Assembly: GCA_024643915.1 (NCBI GenBank)
Contig: JAHEMB010000342.1
Span: 1-5,185 of the forward strand
Origin: Rhodothermaceae bacterium
GTDB lineage: Bacteria > Bacteroidota > Rhodothermia > Rhodothermales > JAHEMB01
DNA: 5,185 nt
Reading direction: 5' to 3'
Shown here: one piece after another, positions 1 through 5,185 of the stretch
Layout: each line of letters opens with the position of its first letter
How positions within the stretch are numbered: position 1 is the stretch's first letter
Made by a program: the position numbers and the translations under genes
Notes under the pieces: generated by a model
What the model was told of the DNA's origin: nothing
Databases searched by the model: none
Seen by the model: only the letters and a program-made list of their open reading frames with translations

Positions 1-545
1 AGGCCGAGGCGGGTCTGGCCTTCGAGGACCTGACGGAGCCCCTGCTGCTGCCTGAGGACGCCGCTGTGCCGCCGGGCCGCTACGCGTTCGCCGGCCTGCA
101 ACTGGGCATCAGCCCCGGCGATGCCAGCCTGCTTCGGACGAGCGCCAACGTTGGCGCCGGCGGTTTTTACGACGGCTGGCAGGCGAGCCTCAGCCTTTCG
201 CCCGTCTGGAACCTGTCGCGCTACCTGGAGCTGAGCGGGCGTTACGAGTTCAACCATGTTCGCTTCCCGGATCGGGACCAGCAGTTCGAGGTGCACCTGG
301 CGCGGCTGCGGGCCCAGGTGGCGCTCAACACCCACGTCTCCACGAGCGTCTTTCTCCAGTACAACAGCGCCGCCGACCTGGTTGTCGCCAACGTTCGGTT
401 CCGGTACAACTTCCGCGAAGGCAACGACCTGTGGATCGTCTACAACGAGGCACTCAACACGGACCGCCGCCGTGCTGCCCCCGTGCTGCCCTTCACCGAC
501 AACCGCGCCGTGCTGCTGAAGTACACCTATACGTTCGCGCTGTGA
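1..545 (+). CDS. C-terminal part of a DUF5916 / CBM9-like outer-membrane protein (5' end outside window)
   Basis: The frame is open from the window edge (first full codon at 3) to TGA at 543-545, giving 180 residues with no start needed inside the window; the GTG at 66 is only an internal codon. The sequence alternates polar and hydrophobic residues as beta-barrel strands do, for example GGFYDGWQASLSLSPVWNLS followed by YLELSGRYEFNHVRFPDR. It carries phrases I associate with the end of DUF5916 proteins: FLQYNSAADLVVANVRFRYN, YNFREGNDLWIVYNE (405-449) and LNTDR, ending in LLKYTYTFAL, a C-terminal strand typical of outer-membrane barrels. Family members usually have an N-terminal carbohydrate-binding (CBM9-like) domain before the barrel and run to several hundred residues, so most of the gene lies upstream. 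The exact function of the family is not established; polymer binding or uptake at the outer membrane is an inference. The next gene on this strand is 357 bp away, so co-transcription is uncertain. Confidence 0.8.
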   Translation, partial: AEAGLAFEDLTEPLLLPEDAAVPPGRYAFAGLQLGISPGDASLLRTSANVGAGGFYDGWQASLSLSPVWNLSRYLELSGRYEFNHVRFPDRDQQFEVHLARLRAQVALNTHVSTSVFLQYNSAADLVVANVRFRYNFREGNDLWIVYNEALNTDRRRAAPVLPFTDNRAVLLKYTYTFAL

Positions 546-623
546 ATCGGCGAGGCCGGGAATGGCTGATGCTGTCGCTCCTTCGCTCGCTCAAAAGGGG
601 AGGCGCCTGGGGAGAACGGCGTG

Positions 624-635
624 CCCTATATAGGG
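624..635. repeat. Perfect 12-bp palindrome
   Basis: CCCTATATAGGG reads the same on both strands, with an AT-only centre inside GC-rich DNA. It could be a protein-binding site, but it lies 79 bp after one gene and 268 bp before the next and no second copy was seen in the window, so no function is claimed. Confidence 0.4.
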
Positions 636-667
636 GACAACGTGCGCAGCCTTCAGGCGATCCTGCA

Positions 668-692
668 TGTCGTTGCTGTCGTTGCTGTCGTT
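668..692 (+). repeat. Short tandem repeat, 9-bp unit TGTCGTTGC, about 2.8 copies
   Basis: Two full copies of TGTCGTTGC (668-676, 677-685) are followed by TGTCGTT (686-692). The repeat is non-coding as far as can be seen. The unit length of nine is compatible with slippage and copy number may differ between strains. Confidence 0.6.
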
Positions 693-742
693 AGGCGTTG
701 TGCGGGGGTGTGGGGTATAAGCTTGGAGAGCAAGGGGCTAGA

Positions 743-818
743 GCAGGGCAGCGTTCCTGCGGCAGCTTCCGCTGCCTTCTCGGAGCCGTGAAGCCGGAGC
801 ATGCGAAAGAGATGCTCC
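743..818 (+). other. Cluster of four consecutive hairpins; possible structured RNA or transcript end
   Basis: Four stems follow each other almost without gaps: GCAGG/CCTGC (743-747 with 756-760, 8-nt loop); GGCAGC/GCTGCC (761-766 with 771-776, loop TTCC); CTTC/GAAG (776-779 with 790-793, inner CG/CG pairs around GAGC); and GGAGCAT/ATGCTCC (796-802 with 812-818, loop GCGAAAGAG). The second and third stems share base 776, so both cannot be complete at once. The last and strongest stem is followed by CGTCAAAATT, which is not a clear U-tract. The cluster could be the 3' end of a small RNA or read-through transcript, or chance pairing in GC-rich DNA. I do not recognise an RNA family. Confidence 0.3.
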
Positions 819-853
819 CGTCAAAATTCGCAATTACCGACGCAAATCTTTTT

Positions 854-861
854 TATACTTG
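854..861 (+). promoter_or_regulatory. Possible promoter -7/-10 element for the T9SS-sorted surface protein
   Basis: TATACTTG differs in one position from the Bacteroidota -7 consensus TAnnTTTG, and its first six bases match TATAAT in five. It lies in the only AT-rich patch upstream of the gene, 41 bp before the ATG at 903, leaving a short leader. No convincing -33 TTTG box stands at the expected distance; the nearest candidate, TTCG at 827-830, is poor and slightly too far away. The call rests on position and composition more than on the motif. Confidence 0.3.
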
Positions 862-902
862 CGTCGTCGTTTCTTCTGCCAAACAAATTTAGTAAAGCGA
901 AC

Positions 903-2885
903 ATGTTACGCAAAGCCGAACACGCTCTTCTTGCTTGTGCCCTCCTTTTCACGCTGGCGGCCACGCCGGCCCAAGCGCCTCGCCAGGGGCACAGCCCGGC
1001 GCTCGCCTCGGCAGATGGTCCGTTTGGAGGCGGGGCGCCCTCGCCTTTCCAGGTCCTGGTGCCCATTGCCAACGACGATGCCTACACGGTGATCGAAGGG
1101 CGGGAGTTGGAAGTGAATGCCGACGATGGCGTGCTCGACAACGATACCGGTGCCAACGCAGCCATCCTGAACACACCGCCTACAAATGGGACCGTAGCTC
1201 TCCACTACGACGGCTCCTTCATCTACAATTCGGCGCCGGGCTTTACCGGGCCCGCCACCTTTTCCTACTTCGCCCAGGATGCGGACATGACGCCCGAACA
1301 GTTCATCATTAATGAGGGTGATTCGCAGGCCGGTGTCACGATTTCGGCCAACATCCCTCTTTTGGGCAACAGTACCGATACGGAGTCCTCCGGTATCAGC
1401 GGTACGATTACGGCTAACGTGCAGCCCAACGCGGCGCCCTTCAGCCAGATCCAAGTGACAGGTCTCGACGTGACGACGACGGAGGATTCGCGCATCGCGC
1501 TTGGCTTTAGCAATGCCGACTCGCTCATCATCACGGCCGCAGCCGGCGCGATCAGACTCACGCTGGATCCGCCGGGGTCCTCGGCGTCGGTCTCCGGCGG
1601 TAGCTTCTCGCTGAATGACCTTATGCTGCGTATCAGTGGGACGGCCACCGTCATGGGCACCGGTCAGTTTTCGCAGTTCAACGACACACAGAGCCTCGAT
1701 ACCACCGCTCCCGTGTCGCTCGGCGGTACCATCTCGCAGAACAACGGCGATCTTACCCTGACGGTCCCCTTCTCCATTACCGAATCGGTGTCCGAGGGCG
1801 CCATAAGCGTCAACTTCACGCTCTCCGGTAACATCGTCGCCATGGGCGATACCCGGCCCTTCACCAACAGCGCTGCGCCGGCTACGGTCACGATCACCGT
1901 CATTCCGGACGAGCCGCCCGTGGCGGAGGCCGACGGCTACACGGTGGAGGAAGATAACACGCTGGAGGTGAATGCCGCGAACGGTGTGCTGGCCAACGAC
2001 AGCGACCCCGAAGGCGAGACGCTGACGGCTACCGTGGTGGATGAGCCCGAGAACGGTACCCTCACCCTGAACGCAAACGGGTCTTTTACCTATGAGCCCG
2101 ACGCCGACTTCAACGGCGATGATTCGTTCACCTACACAGCTTTCGACGGGCTGAAGACCTCGGAGCCGGTAGCGGTCACGATCACGGTGGAGAGCGTCAA
2201 CGATGCCCCGACGGCCGCCGAGATCACCGAGCCTGACGGGGGCGCTACCCTCCTCATTACTGAGGAGAATGAGGGAGACACGTTCGCCGTCGTTTGGACC
2301 GAGTCTGAGGATCCCGATGGCGACGAGGTCGAATACACGTGGCAACTCTCCACCAATGAGGATTTCACGGCCGGGGCCGCCAAGCGCCTCAAGGAGGTGC
2401 TCATCAGCGAGGACACGGGCACCGACACCCGCTTCGAGACGACGCTCGGCGCGCTTGATGCCCTGCTGGAGGCCGAGGGAGTAGAGCCGGGCCAGAGCCT
2501 GACCCTCTACCACCGCGTGCTCAGCCGCGACGGCATCGATACCACCGCCAGCGAGGTTCTTGAGATCACGGTGGAGCGGGACATGGTGGTGGTCGGTACC
2601 GAGGACGGCGAGGAGCTGCCGACCGCGTTTGCGGTGGATCAGAACTACCCTAACCCGTTCAACCCGGAGACCGTGATTGCCTACGCCCTGCCGAAGGCCG
2701 CAGAGGTAGTGGTGCGGATCTACGACGCAGCGGGCCGCGAAATAGCGATCCTTCGCGAGGGAGTGAAGGCGGCGGGCCGCTACGAGGTGCGCTTTGACGG
2801 GCAGGGCCTGCCAAGCGGCATCTACCTCTACCGCCTCGAGGCAGGCGACTTCTCTGCCACAAAGGAGATGATTCTGGTCAAGTAG
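903..2885 (+). CDS. Secreted multi-domain surface protein with cadherin/Ig-like and FN3-like domains and a T9SS C-terminal sorting domain
   Basis: ATG at 903 gives 660 residues to TAG at 2883-2885. I chose it over the in-frame ATG at 801 because it places a normal signal peptide at the N-terminus (MLRKAEH, then hydrophobic ALLACALLFTLAATP, cleavage site AQA at about residue 25), while the 801 start would add 34 unlike residues and lies inside a hairpin stem. Domains in order: cadherin/Ig-like domain strands 56-127 (NDDAYTV, GVLDND, GSFIYN, FSYFAQDAD); a beta-rich stretch about 129-325; the likely last strand of that first domain (ATVTITV, 327-333); a second cadherin-like domain 340-430 with the acidic loop NDSDPEGE and GSFTYEPDADFNGDDSFTY; an FN3-like domain 437-558 (DPDGDEVEYTWQLS); linker GTEDGEELPT; and a type A Por sorting domain 575-660 (NYPNPFNP, GLPSGIYLYRLEAG, ILVK). 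The family route is Sec export, then T9SS passage across the outer membrane with removal of the sorting domain. An adhesive or matrix role is an inference; no catalytic domain is visible. The mature protein is rich in Asp and Glu. Confidence 0.9.
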   Translation: MLRKAEHALLACALLFTLAATPAQAPRQGHSPALASADGPFGGGAPSPFQVLVPIANDDAYTVIEGRELEVNADDGVLDNDTGANAAILNTPPTNGTVALHYDGSFIYNSAPGFTGPATFSYFAQDADMTPEQFIINEGDSQAGVTISANIPLLGNSTDTESSGISGTITANVQPNAAPFSQIQVTGLDVTTTEDSRIALGFSNADSLIITAAAGAIRLTLDPPGSSASVSGGSFSLNDLMLRISGTATVMGTGQFSQFNDTQSLDTTAPVSLGGTISQNNGDLTLTVPFSITESVSEGAISVNFTLSGNIVAMGDTRPFTNSAAPATVTITVIPDEPPVAEADGYTVEEDNTLEVNAANGVLANDSDPEGETLTATVVDEPENGTLTLNANGSFTYEPDADFNGDDSFTYTAFDGLKTSEPVAVTITVESVNDAPTAAEITEPDGGATLLITEENEGDTFAVVWTESEDPDGDEVEYTWQLSTNEDFTAGAAKRLKEVLISEDTGTDTRFETTLGALDALLEAEGVEPGQSLTLYHRVLSRDGIDTTASEVLEITVERDMVVVGTEDGEELPTAFAVDQNYPNPFNPETVIAYALPKAAEVVVRIYDAAGREIAILREGVKAAGRYEVRFDGQGLPSGIYLYRLEAGDFSATKEMILVK

Positions 2886-3060
2886 AGCCTCTCAGTGCAC
2901 TGACAAGTGGATAGTGATGGCTGAATGTGGTCAGTCGGTTTCCTGCCCAGGCGCGGGAGCGCGACGTAGCGGTGCTACGGCAAGCGACCGCAACGCCGGC
3001 AGGGAGACGGAGGGGCGCGCAGAACCCCTCACGATGCGCTTGTCAGAGCACTCAGAGCCT
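2886..3060. repeat. 175-bp imperfect foldback element with terminal inverted repeats (MITE-like)
   Basis: The left end CTCTCAGTGCACTGACAAG (2889-2907) matches the reverse complement of CTTGTCAGAGCACTCAGAG (3039-3057) at 17 of 19 positions. The similarity extends outward to 2886/3060 and inward, with more mismatches, to about 35 bp per arm (2886-2920 and 3026-3060, about 28 of 35 by my hand count). Further in, CCTGCC and GGCG blocks pair again with gaps, and the centre is a perfect CGTAGC-GGT-GCTACG hairpin (2965-2979) that coincides with the midpoint of the whole element. It starts at the base after the stop codon of the preceding gene. No transposase frame and no clear target-site duplication were seen. 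It could be a non-autonomous mobile element, the remains of an insertion sequence, or a large hairpin acting as transcript terminator. Confidence 0.55.
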
Positions 3061-3145
3061 GGTTGTGAATACGGAGAAGCGAGAACGGATGTGCAGCGCG
3101 AGCCCCCGGCTTGTGGCGGGAGCCGGGCGAGGGGCCGCATCTTAA

Positions 3146-3192
3146 AGCGGGGGCAACCGCGCCTTGCAAGGAGCTTGCTCTGGGTCCCCGCT
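3146..3192 (+). promoter_or_regulatory. Candidate stem-loop in the leader of the multicopper oxidase
   Basis: Outer stem AGCGGGG/CCCCGCT (3146-3152 with 3186-3192), then a three-base bulge, ACC/GGT (3156-3158 with 3183-3185), and an inner hairpin GCAAG-GAG-CTTGC (3166-3178). It lies 113 bases upstream of the GTG start. It could be a 5' UTR structure or an operator dyad, but the DNA is GC-rich and chance pairing is possible. I recognise no riboswitch family. Confidence 0.22.
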
Positions 3193-3292
3193 CAGCAACG
3201 CCTGCGCGATTTCGCCATGATGCGCGGTGCGACGCGCAAGCCGGCGGCGGACGCTTTTGCTATCCCCTTGCGGAAGCGCGCTTCTTCTGGAA

Positions 3293-3297
3293 AAGGA
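3293..3297 (+). promoter_or_regulatory. Ribosome binding site that supports the GTG start at 3306
   Basis: AAGGA lies eight bases before GTG at 3306 (spacer TTGATAAC). Together with the signal peptide that begins right at this codon, it selects GTG 3306 over the upstream in-frame ATG at 3111. Confidence 0.6.
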
Positions 3298-3305
3298 TTG
3301 ATAAC

Positions 3306-5000
3306 GTGAAGGAGCTTGTCCTCATCGTGTGCGCCGCGCTCTTCGTCACCGTCTCGGCGGCGCAGGACCACCACGGCATGCACCACGGCCCGGCCGACAG
3401 CAGCAGCGGCGCGGCAGCCTGGCGGATGCCGCCGATGGACCCGAGCATGCCGATGATGCCCGGCCTGGGCGGCGCGGTGCCCGTCGTCGAGCCGTTCATG
3501 CCCGGCGGCGGAATGCAGGCGGCAATGTTTCCCGAGGCGCGCCCCCGCGAACTCGCCGAGTTGGCCGACGGCGACACCCTCGCCCTCGAAGCCTCCCTCG
3601 TGCGGCGGACGATCCGGGGCAAGCCGCTCGTCATGTACGGCTACAACGGGCAGATCCCCGGCCCGCTCCTCAAGGTCGAGCAAGGCGCTACCATCGTCGT
3701 CCTGTTCAAGAACAACATCGAGTTGCCGACGACGGTGCACTGGCACGGCCTCCGCCTCGACAGCCGCTTCGACGGCACGCGCCTTGCCCAGGCCCCCGTC
3801 ATGCGCGGCGAGACGTTCACTTACGAGGTCTTTTTCCCCGACGCGGGCGTCTACTGGTACCACCCGCATATCCGGGAGGATATCCAGCAGGACCTGGGCC
3901 TCTACGGCAACATGCTCGTCCGCGCCCCTTTGCCCGATTACTACGGCCCCGCCCACCGCGAGGAGGCGCTCATCTTGGACGACCTGCTGATGGACGCCAA
4001 CGGCCCTCTCCCGTACGGTAAAGACGCGAGCGTCCACACCCTCATGGGCCGCTTCGGCAACGTGATGCTGGTTAACGGCGACCCGGCCTACCGGATGGAA
4101 GTGAAGCGGGGCGAGGTGGTGCGGTTTTTTCTCACCAACGTCGCCAACGCACGCACCTTCAACGTCGTCTTCGGCGGGGCGCCCGCCAAGCTTGTCGCCA
4201 GCGATGTGAGCAAGTTCGAGCGCGAGGCATGGGTGGGTAGCGTCCCTCTCGCCCCGGCCGAGCGGTACACCGTCGAGGTGAAATTCGACACGCCGGGCGA
4301 GGTGGCCATCACCAATTCGATCCAGGCCATCAACCACTTCCGAGGCGAGTTCTACCCCCACGTCGACACGCTCGCCCTCGTCACCGTGCTGGACGAGCCG
4401 CCAGCGGAGGATCTCTCCGAAGCCTTCGAGACGCTACGGGAGAACGAAGACGTGCAGCGCGACCTCGCCGCCTTCCGTCCGCACTTCGACCGCCCCGTCG
4501 ATCACCGCCTGGATTTGGGGGTGCGGGTGAAGGGGCTGCCGGTGCCCATCGTGCGGGCCATGGAGATCGACACGCTCTACGTGCCGCCGATGGAGTGGAA
4601 CGACGCCATGCCCATGATGAACTGGCTCTCCACCGGCAAGCAGGTCACCTGGATCCTCCGCGACGCCGCCCTCGACAAGGAGAACATGGACGTCCACTGG
4701 CATTTCCGGCAGGGCGACGTGGCGAAGATCCGACTCTTCAACGACCCGAAATCCTTTCACCCGATGAACCACCCCATCCACGTTCACGGCCAGCGGTTCC
4801 TGGTGCTGGAGATGGATGGCGTGCCCAACACGAACCTCGTGTGGAAGGACACCGCCATCGTCCCCGTCGGCTCGACGATGGACATCCTGGTGGATTTCTC
4901 GAACCCCGGCGACTGGATGCTCCACTGCCACATCGCCGAGCACCTCGAAGCCGGTATGATGCTGCACTTCACGGTGGAGAAAGGCGCAGGCACGGAGTAG
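3306..5000 (+). CDS. Periplasmic multicopper oxidase (three-domain, laccase/CopA-CueO-like) with Met/His-rich N-terminus
   Basis: GTG at 3306 gives 564 residues to TAG at 4998-5000. The N-terminus is a signal peptide (KELVLIVCAALFVTVSAAQ, cleaved near residue 19-20). A Met/His-rich segment follows (about 21-75; DHHGMHH, then MPPMDPSMPMMPG), resembling copper-binding stretches of copper-resistance oxidases. Three cupredoxin domains lie at about 90-208 (YNGQIPGP at 113-120), 215-370 and 420-560. All copper-ligand motifs are present: HWHG (145-148), HPH (186-188), HPIHVHG (489-495; H489 type 1, H492 type 2, H494 type 3) and HCH-x3-H-x4-M (H540, C541, H542, H546, axial M551). The Met axial ligand fits a low- to medium-potential enzyme. 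A second Met cluster (PPMEWNDAMPMMNW, 427-440) precedes domain 3. The expected reaction is one-electron oxidation of Cu(I), other metals or phenolics coupled to reduction of O2 to water; copper detoxification is inferred. It has no T9SS domain, so it is probably periplasmic. No copper transporter or regulator is adjacent in this window. Confidence 0.92.
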   Translation: MKELVLIVCAALFVTVSAAQDHHGMHHGPADSSSGAAAWRMPPMDPSMPMMPGLGGAVPVVEPFMPGGGMQAAMFPEARPRELAELADGDTLALEASLVRRTIRGKPLVMYGYNGQIPGPLLKVEQGATIVVLFKNNIELPTTVHWHGLRLDSRFDGTRLAQAPVMRGETFTYEVFFPDAGVYWYHPHIREDIQQDLGLYGNMLVRAPLPDYYGPAHREEALILDDLLMDANGPLPYGKDASVHTLMGRFGNVMLVNGDPAYRMEVKRGEVVRFFLTNVANARTFNVVFGGAPAKLVASDVSKFEREAWVGSVPLAPAERYTVEVKFDTPGEVAITNSIQAINHFRGEFYPHVDTLALVTVLDEPPAEDLSEAFETLRENEDVQRDLAAFRPHFDRPVDHRLDLGVRVKGLPVPIVRAMEIDTLYVPPMEWNDAMPMMNWLSTGKQVTWILRDAALDKENMDVHWHFRQGDVAKIRLFNDPKSFHPMNHPIHVHGQRFLVLEMDGVPNTNLVWKDTAIVPVGSTMDILVDFSNPGDWMLHCHIAEHLEAGMMLHFTVEKGAGTE

Positions 5001-5006
5001 CGGACG

Positions 5007-5025
5007 GTGAAACGTGAAACGTGAG
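5007..5025 (+). repeat. Heptamer tandem repeat GTGAAAC, 2.7 copies
   Basis: GTGAAAC occurs at 5007-5013 and 5014-5020, followed by GTGAG at 5021-5025, immediately after the multicopper oxidase. The second copy also forms the left arm of the larger inverted repeat at 5014-5101. Confidence 0.55.
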
Positions 5026-5101
5026 GGTGCTTTGCTTCAACGTCTCGGTAAGGCATCCTCACCCCGATAAACAGCATCGGGGCAGGCTCCTCACACTTCA
5101 C
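5014..5101. repeat. Nested inverted repeat between convergent genes
   Basis: GTGAAACGTGAGG (5014-5026) is the near-complement of CCTCACACTTCAC (5089-5101), 11 of 13 positions. The two mismatches become G-U pairs in a minus-strand transcript, so the arm would pair completely there but not in a plus-strand transcript. The right arm covers the stop codon of the minus-strand gene. Inside lies the perfect hairpin at 5062-5082, flanked by direct repeats GGCATCCTCAC (5052-5062) and GGCTCCTCAC (5085-5094). The arrangement resembles a REP-like intergenic unit. Confidence 0.4.
5057..5086. terminator. Probable bidirectional terminator hairpin between convergent genes
   Basis: CCCCGAT (5062-5068) and ATCGGGG (5076-5082) pair perfectly around a 7-nt loop AAACAGC; CCT/AGG (5057-5059 with 5084-5086) extends the stem past a small internal loop. 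It lies 61 bp after the + strand stop and 15 bp after the - strand stop, where a shared terminator is expected. Neither strand has a T-tract after it, so it is not a classical intrinsic terminator. Confidence 0.45.
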
Positions 5102-5185
5102 CCCAGTCGGACGGGCAGCTCGCGGACGGGCTGGCCGGTGAGGGCGAGGAGCGCGTTGGCTAGGGCCGGGGCCACGGGCGGCACG
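5098..5185 (-). CDS. C-terminal end of a xanthine dehydrogenase / IorB-type molybdopterin-binding subunit (partial)
   Basis: Reading the minus strand from the window edge gives 28 residues, VPPVAPALANALLALTGQPV then RELPVRLG, ending at TGA (complement of 5098-5100). The pattern PPVAPALANALxxxTGxxxRxLPhR is the characteristic C-terminus of the molybdopterin-binding large subunit of the aldehyde oxidase / xanthine dehydrogenase family, especially isoquinoline 1-oxidoreductase beta-type proteins. Those enzymes hydroxylate N-heterocycles or aldehydes with a molybdenum cofactor and usually work with a small 2Fe-2S subunit. Only the tail is visible, so subfamily and substrate cannot be decided. The gene is convergent with the multicopper oxidase. 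The fragment is short, but motif and reading frame agree well. Confidence 0.7.
   Translation of the reverse strand, partial: VPPVAPALANALLALTGQPVRELPVRLG

Larger units (their letters stand above)
546..902. other. Gene-free intergenic region with hairpins and AT-rich promoter patch
   Basis: No reading frame here resembles a protein. The first 270 bases are GC-rich and contain a 12-bp palindrome (624-635), a 9-bp tandem repeat (668-692) and four back-to-back small hairpins (743-818). The base composition then changes abruptly: about 820-902 is AT-rich (runs such as CAAAATT, CTTTTTTATA and ACAAATTTAG), which fits a promoter and 5' leader for the gene starting at 903. No T-tract terminator for the upstream gene was found directly after 545. 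Confidence 0.6.
3061..3305. other. Gene-free leader region upstream of the multicopper oxidase
   Basis: No protein-like frame is visible. The multicopper oxidase frame stays open back to 3111, but that extension is low-complexity Arg/Ala/Gly-rich translation with no family resemblance and would bury the signal peptide. The region contains a CCCGGCT/AGCCGGG hairpin (3105-3111 with 3121-3127) and a longer stem-loop at 3146-3192. I found no convincing -33/-7 or -35/-10 pair and no clear CueR- or CopY-type copper operator. Confidence 0.5.

Noticed and set aside
690..700. Integron attC-like right end (CGTTAGGCG)
   Set aside because: No matching RYYYAAC left end and no attC-type foldback is present upstream; no integrase or gene cassettes are nearby.
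906..2513. Long open frame on the minus strand (535 codons) opposite the surface-protein gene
   Set aside because: The plus strand here has a signal peptide, recognisable domains and a T9SS tail. The minus frame gives Arg/Gly/Val-rich text without any domain, as expected for an antisense shadow in GC-rich coding DNA.
3156..3185. CueR/MerR-type copper operator (ACC ... GGT dyad)
   Set aside because: The half-sites are only three bases, the span is too long for a MerR-family site, and no -35/-10 pair brackets it.
3111..3305. N-terminal extension of the multicopper oxidase from ATG 3111
   Set aside because: The extension has no oxidase-family resemblance and would place the signal peptide 65 residues into the protein. 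GTG 3306 has a properly spaced AAGGA.
2914..3309. 131-codon plus-strand frame across the foldback element and leader
   Set aside because: It runs through the inverted-repeat element and has low-complexity Arg/Gly/Ala-rich content with no protein-family signature.
3318..3332. Lipoprotein signal at Cys9 of the oxidase (LIVC)
   Set aside because: The -1 position is Val, not Gly/Ala/Ser, and the hydrophobic stretch continues past the Cys. An ordinary Sec signal with cleavage after VSA/A fits better.
3192..4361. 389-codon minus-strand frame opposite the multicopper oxidase
   Set aside because: It is antisense to conserved copper-binding motifs and its translation is a repetitive His/Val/Asp/Arg-rich shadow.

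Overview
The window looks like chromosomal DNA from a GC-rich member of the Bacteroidota/Rhodothermota group, probably a Rhodothermales-type marine or halophilic bacterium. The main evidence is a protein ending in a textbook type IX secretion (Por) C-terminal sorting domain (NYPNPFNP ... GLPSGIYLYRL ... ILVK) in a high-GC, strongly GC3-biased background, next to the end of a DUF5916-type outer-membrane barrel protein. This assignment is inferred from protein style, not from a marker gene.

Layout: (1) 1-545, + strand: the last 180 residues of a DUF5916 / CBM9-like outer-membrane protein. (2) 546-902: a gene-free gap with a 12-bp palindrome, a 9-bp tandem repeat, a run of four small hairpins (743-818) and then an AT-rich patch that probably holds the promoter of the next gene. 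(3) 903-2885, +: a 660-residue secreted multi-domain surface protein (signal peptide, two cadherin/Ig-like domains, one FN3-like domain, T9SS sorting domain). The first cadherin-like domain appears to be split by a roughly 200-residue beta-rich insert. (4) 2886-3060: a 175-bp imperfect foldback (MITE-like) element that starts at the base after the stop codon of that gene. (5) 3061-3305: a further gene-free leader with hairpins. (6) 3306-5000, +: a complete 564-residue periplasmic multicopper oxidase with all four copper-ligand motifs and a Met/His-rich N-terminus. (7) 5001-5097: a short convergent intergenic region with a heptamer repeat, a perfect hairpin and a larger nested inverted repeat. 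(8) 5098-5185, - strand: the extreme C-terminus of what looks like a molybdopterin-binding subunit of a xanthine dehydrogenase / isoquinoline 1-oxidoreductase type enzyme, too short to be found by ORF length alone.

The genes do not form an obvious operon. The three + strand genes are separated by 357 and 420 bp gaps and the last gene is convergent. What they share is location: outer membrane, cell surface or periplasm for the first three, and the IorB-type enzymes of the last are often periplasmic too. I see no defence system, CRISPR array, complete transposase, tRNA or rRNA. The most unusual items are the foldback element at 2886-3060, the split cadherin-like domain, and the two clusters of RNA-like hairpins. 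None of these proves a new system.
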